A stretch of DNA of 9,649 bases from DASYDU01 sp036499445 (GTDB taxonomy: Bacteria > Planctomycetota > Planctomycetia > Pirellulales > Lacipirellulaceae): assembly GCA_036499445.1 (NCBI GenBank), contig DASYDU010000347.1, positions 1-9,649 on the forward strand, in the 5' to 3' direction. Of this stretch, positions 1-6,374 are shown in pieces. Each line of letters begins with the position of its first letter. The first letter of the stretch is position 1. The notes below the pieces were generated by a model. The model had not been told where the DNA came from and made no database searches. It saw only the letters and a program-made list of their open reading frames with translations. Both the position numbers and the translations under genes were made by a program.

Positions 1-2
1 AT

Positions 3-644
3 GCACCTACGTTGTCGCCGCCCTCGCTGGACACAGACAACCTCACCCAGCAAGCCCAACGCGGCGAGCAGCATGCTGGACGGCTCGGGAACCGTCGCGG
101 AAAAAGTCCCTTGCGACTGATCGGTCAAGTGAAAGTCGCCATGATCGGTTGGAAAGGGATTGCCTGACAGTTGCGAGACGGTTGACGTGATGCCGCCGAG
201 AGCACTCTTGAGATCATAACTCGCAAAGCCGGGAGCATCTATCAAATCCAATGCGAGACCGATCGTTAGGTCGCTGATGCCACCTACGAGAAAGTTTTCA
301 TTGCTGACCGCTACGATCTGATCGGTAAACGTGCCCGATCCAATCCCGGCTACATTGACGGTCGCAATGCCTCCAGAAAAAAAGACTCCGGAGCTCGGCT
401 GGGTAACCGAAGTGGTGTCTCCGGCGAGGTCAATCGTGAACGCCCCGTTGAACGGCTGGCCGGAAAAACTGCCCGTTCCAATAGCATTCATCGTGTAATG
501 AATGGGAACCGCATGCGCCAACCCGGCCGCGAATAACACGATGCCGCAGGCGCACACAAACAGCGCACGGCGCAGGATGGTAATGAAACAAGTTCTAACC
601 GGCAGGCCGCGCGAAAACGAGCGAGATGGCGATATGGCAAGCAT
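3..644 (-). CDS. Secreted PEP-CTERM protein, 3' end beyond the window
   Basis: This reading frame is open from an ATG at 644-642 to the left edge, giving 214 visible residues with no stop. Residues about 24-45 form a hydrophobic export signal preceded by several arginines and ending in AHA, a plausible signal peptidase I site before VPIHY. The middle (about 46-184) is Gly/Ser/Thr-rich with alternating hydrophobic residues, as in secreted beta-rich proteins; I recognise no catalytic motif. Residues 185-188 are VPEP, followed by a hydrophobic stretch (SSMLLAALGLLG) and a basic end (RGRRQRR), the PEP-CTERM sorting layout. In that family the tail directs sorting by an exosortase-type enzyme; none is encoded here. 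The hydrophobic stretch contains an unusual Glu at about 200. No clear Shine-Dalgarno precedes the ATG, so the start is provisional. The stop is probably only a few codons beyond the edge, because basic residues normally end such tails. Specific function unknown. Confidence 0.85.
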   Translation of the reverse strand, partial: MLAISPSRSFSRGLPVRTCFITILRRALFVCACGIVLFAAGLAHAVPIHYTMNAIGTGSFSGQPFNGAFTIDLAGDTTSVTQPSSGVFFSGGIATVNVAGIGSGTFTDQIVAVSNENFLVGGISDLTIGLALDLIDAPGFASYDLKSALGGITSTVSQLSGNPFPTDHGDFHLTDQSQGTFSATVPEPSSMLLAALGLLGEVVCVQRGRRQRRC

Positions 645-846
645 TTCAATTTTCCAATAGGTGAATTCGGGCTGGTGTAACTGGGGACGTTCTCGCTGCT
701 AATCGCCGCAAGTGCGCACGATGAGCGTCAAAAACGTTCGGTGCGGCAGCACGAAGAGATACGTGGGTGGCCGCGGGCCCAAATGCCCGGTCGGCTATTA
801 CGTCGTGCTAGAGCTAAGAGTGGTCAGCAGCACCTAACTAGATTGA

Positions 847-869
847 GGCAAATGTCTGTCGACATTGCC
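847..869. other. Imperfect hairpin next to a tRNA-like T-loop string
   Basis: GGC-a-AATGTC-tgtc-GACATT-GCC can fold into a nine-pair stem with a four-base loop and one bulged A at 850. It is followed directly by GTTCGAATCC (870-879), the string typical of a tRNA T-loop, and preceded by a D-arm-like GCT...AGC pair (813-815 with 826-828) around a loop containing TGG. The order resembles a tRNA with a long variable arm (Ser/Leu class). However, the T-stem and the acceptor stem do not pair, so this is not a functional tRNA. It may be a degraded tRNA remnant or chance. Confidence 0.3.
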
Positions 870-1217
870 GTTCGAATCCTACCGGATTCCTGCCCATCCA
901 CGCCAAACAGCCGGTGGGCTACGCACATGACTATGGAGGGCGCACTGAGTGAAGTCAAGCGATTTAACAGCCGCCTCCAAAAAACCTTCCAAATAACGGG
1001 AAATATGTGCGCTGACCTGGTGAACGCCGCGCGTTCGGCGGGCAACGTGAGCTGCGACGCATAGCCCTACCCGCTGTTCCACGAAAGCGATCAGCGGACA
1101 TCCTGCCGCAAATGGCGAACGACGTGAAATGCCCGCGGATTCCACGCATTCTCTTCCCTGGCCAAATTTTTCTGTTGAAATTGGGCCAGCCCATCGGCTA
1201 GGCTCAAACATCGAATA

Positions 1218-1239
1218 GTGTACGCATATATCGTATCAC
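1218..1239. promoter_or_regulatory. AT-rich inverted repeat upstream of the HTH gene
   Basis: The segment reads GTG-TACG-c-ATATAT-CGTA-t-CAC: three nested complementary blocks around an ATATAT centre, with one unpaired base on each side. It is markedly more AT-rich than its surroundings and ends 56 bases before the ATG at 1296. Its position ahead of a DNA-binding protein gene suggests an operator or promoter region, possibly autoregulatory. The two half-sites are slightly out of register because of the unpaired bases, which weakens the operator reading. The centre also contains TATATC, a weak -10-like hexamer without a good -35 partner. Confidence 0.25.
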
Positions 1240-1284
1240 GCCGCACACCATTGATCGCTGCCGCGCTCGCCCTCCGTCTCCAAA

Positions 1285-1288
1285 AGGA
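1285..1288 (+). promoter_or_regulatory. Ribosome binding site that sets the HTH gene start
   Basis: AGGA within an AAAAGGAAA run lies seven bases before the ATG at 1296. This favours 1296 over the upstream in-frame GTG at 1218, which would add 26 residues unlike the rest of the protein and would start inside the AT-rich dyad. Confidence 0.55.
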
Positions 1289-1295
1289 AACTCCC

Positions 1296-1967
1296 ATGCC
1301 TCAACCCGGCCGTCCCCGCGTTCTGACCGACATTAAACAACGAGAAGTCATCGCCCTGATTTTCGCCGGCTGCAGCGCACGCCGCGCCGCCCGCTACGTC
1401 GGCTGCGCCCACAGTACGATCATGCGCGAAGCCGATCGAAATTCGGTTTTCCGCGAGCAGCTCAAGGACGCCGAGCTCCAAGCCCGGCTCCATCCGCTCC
1501 GCGCAATCCAGCACGCTGCCGCCACCCACTGGCGCGCCGCCGCCTGGTGGCTCGATCGAACACGGCCCGAATTTGCCGACCGCAACCCGAATTACCTCAG
1601 TCGCAATCGCGTTCGCTCGCTGCTCCAAAATTTGCTCGACGTCGTCGACAAGGAGTCACTCGCCCCTTCCACTCGCGAGCGTCTCCGCTGGCACATCCTG
1701 GCTGCCATCAACGGCACAGCACGCAAAGCCCAAGACTCCCGCCAAGGCCGCCGCGAGCTCCGCGAGGCAATCGAGCATTACGCGACCAAGGATCGCCCCG
1801 CCGATCCTTTCGCCGAAGTCCGCGATTTCCAGACCGAGCTCGAGTACGAGTTTGGCCTCAGTCCGCGAAAGCCAGTCACCTCACCACCCTCCGCGAAAAA
1901 GCAGCCCACCGAACCGCCAGGCCGCTCACAACCTTCCGCGCAGGCAAGCACGAAATCAGACGAGTAA
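1296..1967 (+). CDS. Helix-turn-helix protein, terminase small-subunit-like
   Basis: This encodes a 223-residue soluble protein with no signal peptide or membrane segment. Residues about 13-48 form a helix-turn-helix of the kind that opens phage terminase small-subunit-like proteins: a helical run (REVIALIFAGCSARRAARYV) followed by a recognition-helix-like segment (CAHSTIMREADRN). Residues 79-98 carry HWRAAAWWLDRTRPEFADRN, close to the 'WRAAAWxLERRxPExxGRR' block seen in many phage and actinobacterial HTH proteins of this group. Residues 100-185 are predicted helical and charged. The last ~35 residues are a Pro/Ser/Lys-rich disordered tail. The likely role is sequence-specific DNA binding. 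Whether it is a domesticated phage packaging gene or a planctomycete regulator cannot be told: no large terminase, portal or other phage gene is nearby. The next gene converges on it 155 bases downstream. Confidence 0.75.
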   Translation: MPQPGRPRVLTDIKQREVIALIFAGCSARRAARYVGCAHSTIMREADRNSVFREQLKDAELQARLHPLRAIQHAAATHWRAAAWWLDRTRPEFADRNPNYLSRNRVRSLLQNLLDVVDKESLAPSTRERLRWHILAAINGTARKAQDSRQGRRELREAIEHYATKDRPADPFAEVRDFQTELEYEFGLSPRKPVTSPPSAKKQPTEPPGRSQPSAQASTKSDE

Positions 1968-2047
1968 ACTGGACAGATTCTGCGCCATGCAACACACTGC
2001 GCATCACGGTTTCCCAAAAAGACTCTTCAACACTTGGCGCAACAATA

Positions 2048-2097
2048 GTAGATATTGCACCGCGAACTTGGGCTCCCAGCAGGCGCGCAAAATCTAC
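2048..2097. terminator. Long inverted repeat between convergent genes, possible bidirectional terminator
   Basis: The 11-base arm at 2048-2058 (GTAGATATTGC) pairs with 2087-2097 (GCAAAATCTAC) at ten of eleven positions, with a 28-base spacer that itself contains a small GGG/CCC hairpin. It sits in the 155-base gap where the HTH gene (ending 1967) and the AsmA-like gene (ending 2123) meet tail to tail. No strong T-run follows either arm, so classical intrinsic termination is uncertain; it could instead be a 3'-end stabilising structure. Confidence 0.3.
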
Positions 2098-2122
2098 TCG
2101 CTCGTCGCTCCTCGCCCCTCAC

Positions 2123-5100
2123 TCACTTCGACTTAAACAACTTGCCGAGCGCCTTATCCAGCTCACCGCCGACCGCTTGCTGCGCCGCACCCGCGACAAG
2201 TTGCTTCGAAAGGTTCGCCACCGCCCGCTGATCCATCTGTGGCCGCGTCAACGTGCCGCCGATCGGAATCGCCAGTTGCTGTCCTTTGAACCCGGCCAAG
2301 AGCGGCTGACTTTCGACCCATTTATCCGGGATCGCGATCCGCAGCGTGATCGCCACTGTCTCGTCCAGCCCGACCGACCCCTCGCTGCGACAAGTCATGT
2401 CGCCGACTTGAAACTCCATCGCTTGATGGTACACGCGGCCATCGGCCACCTTGAAATTTACCTGCTGATCCTGAACCGTGAGCAGCGTCACCTGTCGCCC
2501 CTGGGCCGCGGTCGCGTCCGTGCGTTTGATGAGCGATTGAAGCTGCTGCCCCAGATCGACCCATTGCTTCGCCATCGGTCCCGGCACGACGCGCACCGAA
2601 TGAACCGTAAGCTGTCCGGCCGCATCCGTCTTCTTCGTATCCAATAGCGGCACCCGCGCACCATCAAGCTGCAGCGAGAACTGCCCCTCGCTCTGCGTCG
2701 CCCCTGCCAGCACCGGCGCGATGAACTTCAGCATGGCCTCGCTCACCTCTTGCGAGATCTTGACGTTGGTCAACACGGGTCCCTTCGGCAGCGTGAGCAG
2801 CATCGGGTCCGGATCGAGCTGCACATTCGGCGCGGCATTCAGCTGCCCCTCGGCCACGGCGAGCGCCAGCGGATCGATCCGCAGCGTCCCTTCGCCGAGT
2901 GCCGCCGCGATCTTGCCACCGCCAACCGGCAAACCGTAAACATTCGCCGACTCCCACGGCATTTCTACCCGCGCCTGCAATCTTCGCGACCAATGAAGTG
3001 CCGACGCCGGATTGGCCGGTGCGCCGCTGTAGCCGGCGCTTTGTATGGCCACACCCGGCACGCCTCCCAATCGCCCGGCAACCTGGAACCGCGCCGTCTC
3101 CCGGCCGCCAAGCTGGATCCCGTCGCCCACGTACGGCTTCAAGAGCGGCGTAATCTGCGCCAAGTCGTAATTCAGCGTGCCGGCCGCCGTCACATCCGTG
3201 AGCGTCGTCAGCTTGTCAATCTGCCCCTGGGCCACCGCCGCGAGCGTGTTCGATTGCACTTGGACCTGCTGAACCGCCAGCTTATCAGCCGTCAAATCGT
3301 AATTGCCGGCGCAATTGACGCTGACTTGCGGTTCCTGCCAAATCGTTTGATAACCGGCCGCCCGTGCCGCAGCCCCAGACCCTGCCGCCATCCACTGCGC
3401 GAGCACCAAATTCTGACCCGCAGCCGTCAGCTCGCCCGTGATCCGATCCGCCTGCTGCACGACGCGGACATTGCCCGTGAACATCCCTTGCGGCTGATAC
3501 GGAGCCGGTTGCGACGGCGGCGCCTGCCACGCCGCGAGCCGCGCCAAGTCCGTCCGAAACGCCGCTACTCCCACCACCTGCATCGGACCCGCGCCGCCCA
3601 GCTTCACGTGTACGTCCTTCGTCGCCAGTGCCACAGCGCTGCTCACCACCTGAGCCGACTGCGATGCCACTTCGTTCGTCGCGCCGTTCCAGTGCAGATC
3701 GGCCGCCAATTCGACTCGCGGTTCCGCAACGTTCCAACCCACGCCCACGACTTTCAAATTTGTCACTGTCACCTTCGCGCTGGCCACGTCGACCGCCGCG
3801 CCGCCAGCCCGCACATCCGCCGTCGCCTGCGTCTGTCCGTCAATTTGCCAAGTGTCCATCGCAATCCACGGCCGAGCGAGCGTCAGCCAATGTGCAATGC
3901 TTCCAGAGACCCGAATCGAGAGCGGCCAAGTCGGTGCCGCCACCGTGCAATCCATCGGCTCGGCGAGTTGCGCATCCAGTTGATCGTTGTCCGCATCCAC
4001 TTGCACCCGCGCCGTCGCCACGCGCACCGGTTGATGGCTCACCGGATCCAAAACGCCCGCCGCCTCGGCCTTCAATGCCAACCGCGGCTCCGCGAGCGGT
4101 TCGCCCGCGCCCATCGCCACGCGTAACTGCGACAGTTCGCTATTTGCCGCCACTGTGAATTGATTCGCGTCGGCAACTTGAAAATCGAGATGGGCCGTTC
4201 CCGTGCCGGCCAGCTGCATCCCGCTCAAGTCAACGAATTGCCCCAATTGCGCCGAAAACTTGTTGAGATCAAACTCCGCGCTCGCCGTCAGTTGCTGGAG
4301 CGTTCCCGCCGCATCGATCTTCAAGAACTCCGAATCGCACTTCAGCGAATTGAGCCGCAAGCTTCCGCTCTCGCGCCGCAGCTCAAACGTCGCATTCACT
4401 GGCTGATCCCAGGTGAGCGGCTGGCCACCGCTCGTGCCCGCCAACTTCTCCGTGCGAATCTGCCCCGACAGCGTCTGGCCGCCGTCGACTCTCTGGTTAC
4501 GAATCGCCAACTGGACGGTCCCCGAACTGATCGTCACACCGTTGCGTATTTCCAGCGCCCTCGGCAGCATCGCCGCCAACTTCGCCAAATCGAGTGCTCC
4601 GCGTATTTCCAAGTTTTGCTGGGCCGCCGCATCAAGCGACGCCGCGCCCGGCGCCGCCTGGGCCGTCAAGAGCGACGGATCGACCACGCCGCGCGCCGCC
4701 AACTGCCCAATCTCAGATTTCAATTCCAAATCGTCGATCGAGAGTCCGCCCGCTTGCGAAGTCAGCCGCCACGGCAGCTCCACAGTTGCGAGCCGCACTC
4801 GGTCTCCCTTCAGTTGCGGCGCGCTCGCCTCCAGCCGATCGATCCGCACGATTCCGCTGGACGTCAAGTCGGCCGGCAGTCGCGCTTCCGCGGCTTGCGT
4901 CTTCGCGGCCGGACCTGTCGCCGCAAAACCATTTGCCGACCAAGCCACAGTCCCCTGCCCCGACAGCGCGCCGCTCAACTCCGCGCCGGCGATAAAGCGC
5001 CGTAACCATGGCTCGGCCGCCGCCAGCGTGATCGAGTCCGCCTGCCATTGGGCCTGCTGCTTATCAGTCGCATCCGTGGTGAGCGAGAAGGCGAACTTAC

Positions 5101-5842
5101 CGGCCGGCGCAACCGGGGCATTTACCCCTCCCGTCGCCGCCATCTCGGTCGTGATCTGCCCCGACGCCGCCACCTGCCCGATACCTGCCCCAGCATTGTG
5201 CGAATCGTAGTGGGCACTGAGGCTCGCGAGCCGCCAGCCTCGGCCCGTCGCCGCATCCTGTACGAGCACGGTCCCCTCGAGCAGCTTGACCGCCACCGCG
5301 ACCCTCTCTTGCGTTTCGCCGCCGCCAGATTCACCAACCGTCGGCGCAGCAACTTTCGCCGTCAATTCGTTGATCGCGTCTTCAACATTGCTTCCATCCG
5401 GCCGAACCGCCACGTACACCACTGGCCGCGTAACATCGATCGCGCCCAAGTCGTGCCAATTCGTCGCCAGTTGCCACGGCGATCGGCTCAGCTGCACCGA
5501 CTCCACGACCAACAGAGGCCGCCCGGCCGCGTCCCGCACTTCGATCCCCGACACCGACGGCGGACTGAACCAACCGAGCGAAGCATCGCCGATCGTCACC
5601 TGAACGCTATTTTTCGGCAGCACGGCCGACAAGATCACATTCCTCAGCGGCGTTTTCCCCACGACCGTCGGCAGCGCCGCGATAACGATTGCCACCAATA
5701 TCAAAAACCCCGCCAGCCGCTTCGGCCACCGCCGCGGCGCCCGCGCCAGTTCATCCCAATCAGCGTCGCTCAGCTCGCGATTCGCCATCCGCCCGCGCGC
5801 AGTATTATCCCCATCCCGTTTTGTTGGTCGCTTCGCTTTCAT
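2123..5842 (-). CDS. AsmA/TamB-like envelope protein with N-terminal membrane anchor
   Basis: This encodes 1239 residues. Residues 1-42 are charged and presumably cytoplasmic. Residues about 43-62 (LAGFLILVAIVIAALPTVVG) form one membrane helix, and the rest should lie on the far side of the membrane. Residues about 75-155 have the AsmA-type opening: SLGWFSPPSVSGIEV, then 'RPLLVVESVQLSRS', then 'VTRPVVYVAVRPDGSNVED'. A very long Ala/Gln-rich central part with short alternating beta strands follows, as in lipid-groove proteins of the AsmA/TamB class. The end shows the usual AsmA closing block: 'VNFKVADGRVYHQAMEF', 'GSVGLDETVAITL' and PIGGTLTRPQMD (1193-1204), then a helical tail. The family is linked to outer-membrane assembly and lipid transport between membranes; the exact role here is unknown. 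The start at 5842 has no clear ribosome binding site; a second ATG at 5788 (MANRELSD) is possible and would remove 18 residues without touching the membrane helix. Apparently a single-gene unit. Confidence 0.8.
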   Translation of the reverse strand: MKAKRPTKRDGDNTARGRMANRELSDADWDELARAPRRWPKRLAGFLILVAIVIAALPTVVGKTPLRNVILSAVLPKNSVQVTIGDASLGWFSPPSVSGIEVRDAAGRPLLVVESVQLSRSPWQLATNWHDLGAIDVTRPVVYVAVRPDGSNVEDAINELTAKVAAPTVGESGGGETQERVAVAVKLLEGTVLVQDAATGRGWRLASLSAHYDSHNAGAGIGQVAASGQITTEMAATGGVNAPVAPAGKFAFSLTTDATDKQQAQWQADSITLAAAEPWLRRFIAGAELSGALSGQGTVAWSANGFAATGPAAKTQAAEARLPADLTSSGIVRIDRLEASAPQLKGDRVRLATVELPWRLTSQAGGLSIDDLELKSEIGQLAARGVVDPSLLTAQAAPGAASLDAAAQQNLEIRGALDLAKLAAMLPRALEIRNGVTISSGTVQLAIRNQRVDGGQTLSGQIRTEKLAGTSGGQPLTWDQPVNATFELRRESGSLRLNSLKCDSEFLKIDAAGTLQQLTASAEFDLNKFSAQLGQFVDLSGMQLAGTGTAHLDFQVADANQFTVAANSELSQLRVAMGAGEPLAEPRLALKAEAAGVLDPVSHQPVRVATARVQVDADNDQLDAQLAEPMDCTVAAPTWPLSIRVSGSIAHWLTLARPWIAMDTWQIDGQTQATADVRAGGAAVDVASAKVTVTNLKVVGVGWNVAEPRVELAADLHWNGATNEVASQSAQVVSSAVALATKDVHVKLGGAGPMQVVGVAAFRTDLARLAAWQAPPSQPAPYQPQGMFTGNVRVVQQADRITGELTAAGQNLVLAQWMAAGSGAAARAAGYQTIWQEPQVSVNCAGNYDLTADKLAVQQVQVQSNTLAAVAQGQIDKLTTLTDVTAAGTLNYDLAQITPLLKPYVGDGIQLGGRETARFQVAGRLGGVPGVAIQSAGYSGAPANPASALHWSRRLQARVEMPWESANVYGLPVGGGKIAAALGEGTLRIDPLALAVAEGQLNAAPNVQLDPDPMLLTLPKGPVLTNVKISQEVSEAMLKFIAPVLAGATQSEGQFSLQLDGARVPLLDTKKTDAAGQLTVHSVRVVPGPMAKQWVDLGQQLQSLIKRTDATAAQGRQVTLLTVQDQQVNFKVADGRVYHQAMEFQVGDMTCRSEGSVGLDETVAITLRIAIPDKWVESQPLLAGFKGQQLAIPIGGTLTRPQMDQRAVANLSKQLVAGAAQQAVGGELDKALGKLFKSK

Positions 5843-5853
5843 GCGGCGGATTC

Positions 5854-5882
5854 TAGGCAGACCAAGCCCTCGGGCCTAGATC
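5854..5882. promoter_or_regulatory. Inverted repeat just upstream of the AsmA-like gene
   Basis: TCTAGGC (5854-5860) is exactly complementary to GCCTAGA (5876-5882) across a 15-base spacer. The nearer arm is 11 bases upstream of the annotated ATG at 5842, in the 5' leader of that gene. It could be an operator or an RNA hairpin limiting ribosome access. It is the only clear dyad in the 148-base gap between the AsmA-like gene and the transposase remnant; the rest of that gap shows nothing I can identify. Confidence 0.25.
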
Positions 5883-5990
5883 GAGCCGCGCCGCGGGTGC
5901 TGGCAGCGCTAGCAAGGCATAAAGTCGCGAACGATGGTCGAGCAGCGAGCGAGCAGAAGTAGGCTCAGGGGTCGAAAATAAATGTCCGCG

Positions 5991-6350
5991 AACAGAAAGC
6001 AGCCGCTCATCCTGCTGGATAGGAGGCGCCTTACAGCGACCTTGCCACACGTGGGCGTTGCAGTGATAGTGCCGATGACCCGTCGCACGTGCGAAGTCAT
6101 CAGCCATTCAATACAGCGGCTCAAATCGCGGCGCCGCGCCCCAAAGCACCAAATGAAAATGGTTGGGCATCAGCACGTAGCCCAGAATCCGCAGCGGCAA
6201 TCGTACATTGGCCTCGGCCAACAAATCGACAAACGCCGCAATGTCGCTCTCCTTGCGAAGCACCTTCGCCCGACCATTGCTCTGCTTGAGTACATGGTGC
6301 CACATTCCACCAGCGAGCGGCCGTGGGCGTAGATTCACATCAAACGCCAA
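5991..6350 (-). pseudogene. REP-associated tyrosine transposase (RAYT), frameshifted and truncated
   Basis: Reading leftward from the ATG at 6350, residues 12-70 match the RAYT (Y1 transposase) pattern: LAGGMWHHVL, NGRAKVLRK, LAEANVRLPLRILGYVLMPN, then the metal-binding HUH motif HFH (64-66) in HFHLVLW. After W70 (ending 6141) the family match jumps frame between about 6140 and 6131 and continues as DLSRCIEWLMTSHVRR to 6080. It then returns to the first frame with HRHYHCNAHVWQGRCKAP and IQQDERLLSV, ending at 5991. The original frame meets a TGA at 6108-6110. The two shifts (one base gained, one lost at 6078-6079) compensate each other. The expected next block (LRYVERNP-like), which should include the catalytic tyrosine, is absent. 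RAYTs are single-copy HUH enzymes linked to REP palindromes; I see no REP palindromes flanking this copy. It should be inactive. Confidence 0.85.
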
Positions 6351-6374
6351 AACAATCTATCTCAATCGAGCAGA

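Larger units (their letters stand above)
645..1295. other. Gene-poor stretch of about 650 bases
   Basis: No reading frame here has a family signature, a credible ribosome binding site or the strong GC-rich codon bias of the neighbours. The short frames at 741-1064 (plus) and 879-1211 (minus) overlap each other and look like chance. The stretch lies between the divergent starts of the PEP-CTERM gene (644, leftward) and the helix-turn-helix gene (1296, rightward), so it should carry both promoters, but I cannot place either with confidence. It contains a hairpin at 847-869 beside a tRNA-like GTTCGAATCC string and an AT-rich dyad at 1218-1239, listed separately. It could also include decayed gene remnants that I cannot identify by eye. 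Confidence 0.6.

Noticed and set aside
800..900. Functional tRNA gene
   Set aside because: Despite GTTCGAATCC and a variable-arm-like hairpin, the T-stem has mismatches next to the loop, the acceptor ends do not pair and no proper anticodon arm forms.
741..1064. 107-residue frame in the gene-poor region
   Set aside because: It has no ribosome binding site, no domain and no codon bias like the neighbours, and it runs through the hairpin and tRNA-like string; competing minus-strand frames are equally open.
1175..1204. Sigma-70-like promoter (TTGAAA with TAGGCT 18 bases later)
   Set aside because: The -35 match is good but the -10 hexamer agrees at only three positions, which is too weak to annotate.
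1547..2647. 366-residue frame on the plus strand
   Set aside because: It overlaps the HTH gene in another frame and runs antisense into the AsmA-like gene, with Arg/Pro-rich composition and no recognisable domain.
2750..4126. Long 458-residue frame on the plus strand
   Set aside because: It lies wholly antisense to the AsmA-like gene, is extremely Arg/Pro/His-rich and has no family signature; it is a shadow of GC-rich codon use on the other strand. The same applies to 4160-5005, 4413-5210 and 5048-5962.
5853..6107. Separate small gene downstream of the transposase remnant
   Set aside because: Its first ~39 residues (HRHYH, HVWQGR, IQQDERLLSV) are the continuation of the RAYT pseudogene in the same frame after a stop; the rest is random sequence.
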